Source: Anaerolineales bacterium
Lineage (GTDB): Bacteria > Chloroflexota > Anaerolineae > Anaerolineales > UBA4823
Direction: 5' to 3'
Length of the DNA: 5,727 nucleotides
Assembly (NCBI GenBank): GCA_020853835.1
Contig: JADYYC010000329.1
Span: forward strand, 1 to 5,727
Below the pieces are notes generated by a model. The model had not been told where the DNA came from. It saw only the letters and a list, made by a program, of their open reading frames with translations, and ran no database searches. Position 1 is the stretch's first letter. The number at the start of each line of letters is the position of its first letter. Shown here in pieces: positions 4,682 to 5,727 of the stretch. The translations under genes and the position numbers were made by a program.

Positions 4682-5727
4682 ATGTCAGAAATAAAAAGCG
4701 TGATCACCTGTGACCTGGAAGGCCGCATCGAGACCTTCAATCCCGGCGCGGTTCAGGTTTTCGGTTACCAGCCCGATGAAGTGATCGGGCACAAGCGGGT
4801 CTCTTTCTTCTCGCCCGGCTTGACCGTGCTGAGCCGCGTCCCAAGCTGGTTGAAAACCGCCCGCGAACAGGGAAAGTACGAGGGGCGGACGGTGTTCCTG
4901 CGGCGGGACGGCACGCCCTTTGCGGCGGACGTCCGCATCACGCCCACGTTCAGAAACGGCGTCCAGATCGGCTACTGCGGCGTGACCATCCCCCGGCCCG
5001 ACGTGCCGGTCGCGGAAGCCGCCCCCAAGATCGGGCTGGCGACCCGCCTCTTCGCCTGGATGGTGATCACCCGCGCCCCCTTCTTGACCGCGACGGTCGT
5101 CCCCATCCTGGCCGGAGGAGCCTGGATCGTCGCCAGCCGGCGGATCGAGGTCTTCCCCTGGGCGCTGTTCTGGCTGGCGCTGGTCGGGGGCATCGCCATG
5201 CACGTCGCGGCGAACACGTTCAACGATTACTTCGATTGGCAGAGCGGCGCCGACCCGGCGAACAACGAATACTTTCTGCCTTACTCGGGCGGCAGCCGCT
5301 CGATCGAGCTGAGGCTCATTTCCGAACGCAGCCTGCGGCGCGTGGCGTGGGCGGCGCTGGCGGTCGCCTGCCTGGCGGGGCTGCCGTTTTTGATCATGCG
5401 CGGCCCTTTCCTGCTGCTGTTCGGGGCTTTCGGGGCCTTTTCAGCCTATTTCTACACCGCCCCGCCGCTCCGGCTGGCGGCGCGGCACGGGTTGGGAGAG
5501 CTCATCGTCGGTCTGAACTTCGGGCCGCTGATGACGGCGGGAACCGTGTTTGCGCTCACGGGCACGCTCACCTGGATGGACTTCTTCGTCGGCCTGCCGA
5601 TCGGCCTGCTCACCACCGCCATCCTGTGGATCAACCAGTTCCCCGATATGGCCTCCGACGCAGAGACGGGCAAGATCAACCTGGTGGTGGCGCTCGGCAA
5701 GGAGCGCGCCCGCTGGGGTTACCTGGC
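4682..5727 (+). CDS. PAS domain fused to UbiA/MenA-type membrane prenyltransferase (runs off right edge)
   Basis: I translated this frame through to the window end: 348 complete codons, no stop. Residues 1-105 are a PAS domain: DLEGRIETFNPGAVQVFGY (11-29), E33-x-I-G36, and RRDGTPFAADVRITP (74-88), the usual PAS strand pattern. After a Pro/Ala linker (104-116) comes a polytopic UbiA-superfamily prenyltransferase. Its first aspartate motif is N181-D182-Y-F-D185 with D191, and its second is D322-M-A-S-D326, followed by GKINLVVALG (330-339). Both would bind Mg2+-prenyl diphosphate. YSGGSRS (201-207) and GELIVGLNFGPL (272-283) resemble MenA, which prenylates 1,4-dihydroxy-2-naphthoate in menaquinone synthesis, but other UbiA substrates are possible. 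MenA proteins are about 300 residues; about 228 are present here, so perhaps 60-80 are missing. The PAS ligand is unknown; redox or small-molecule sensing is inference. Confidence 0.85.
   Translation, partial: MSEIKSVITCDLEGRIETFNPGAVQVFGYQPDEVIGHKRVSFFSPGLTVLSRVPSWLKTAREQGKYEGRTVFLRRDGTPFAADVRITPTFRNGVQIGYCGVTIPRPDVPVAEAAPKIGLATRLFAWMVITRAPFLTATVVPILAGGAWIVASRRIEVFPWALFWLALVGGIAMHVAANTFNDYFDWQSGADPANNEYFLPYSGGSRSIELRLISERSLRRVAWAALAVACLAGLPFLIMRGPFLLLFGAFGAFSAYFYTAPPLRLAARHGLGELIVGLNFGPLMTAGTVFALTGTLTWMDFFVGLPIGLLTTAILWINQFPDMASDAETGKINLVVALGKERARWGYL

Noticed and set aside
4685..5203. Minus-strand open frames opposite the PAS-prenyltransferase gene (also 4972-5223 and 5452-5700)
   Set aside because: The plus-strand frame carries PAS and UbiA motifs and a proper promoter and ribosome site; the opposite frames show no domain and biased composition.

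Overview
The window is GC-rich (roughly 60-65 % by eye) bacterial chromosomal DNA with short, AT-rich intergenic gaps. It holds seven genes: four on the minus strand on the left and three on the plus strand on the right. Protein styles (a stand-alone PspC protein, a PF14907-type nucleotidyltransferase, a 170-aa nitroreductase) remind me of Chloroflexota, particularly Anaerolineae. That is an impression from recall, not a result; no rRNA or marker gene is present.

Left half, minus strand, read right to left: an uncharacterised nucleotidyltransferase (3594-2311), a left-handed beta-helix acyltransferase (2276-1536), a membrane-anchored family-2 glycosyltransferase (1512-286), and the first 64 codons of a probable B12-binding radical SAM protein (193 to the left edge). 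The first three are 34 and 23 bases apart and look like one operon. The radical SAM gene follows after 92 bases and has its own strong Shine-Dalgarno site and a possible promoter. The set resembles a surface-glycan or polyprenyl-linked sugar/lipid modification cluster: a lipid-linked glycosyl donor could be made by the glycosyltransferase and decorated by the acyltransferase. This pathway is inferred.

Middle: a 49-bp divergent intergenic region (3595-3643) separates the nucleotidyltransferase from a plus-strand nitroreductase-family gene (3644-4156). Each strand carries an extended -10 box whose predicted transcription start falls exactly on the A of the start codon, and neither gene has a Shine-Dalgarno site. 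Both mRNAs may be leaderless.

Right half, plus strand: the nitroreductase gene ends in a good intrinsic terminator. A 64-aa PspC-domain membrane protein (4326-4520) follows, closed by a second terminator. Then a separate promoter drives a gene (4682 to the right edge) in which a PAS sensor domain is fused in one reading frame to a UbiA/MenA-type membrane prenyltransferase. This fusion is the most unusual item here: it suggests a quinone-type prenyltransferase with a built-in sensory domain.

No tRNA, rRNA, CRISPR array, insertion sequence or large repeat was seen.
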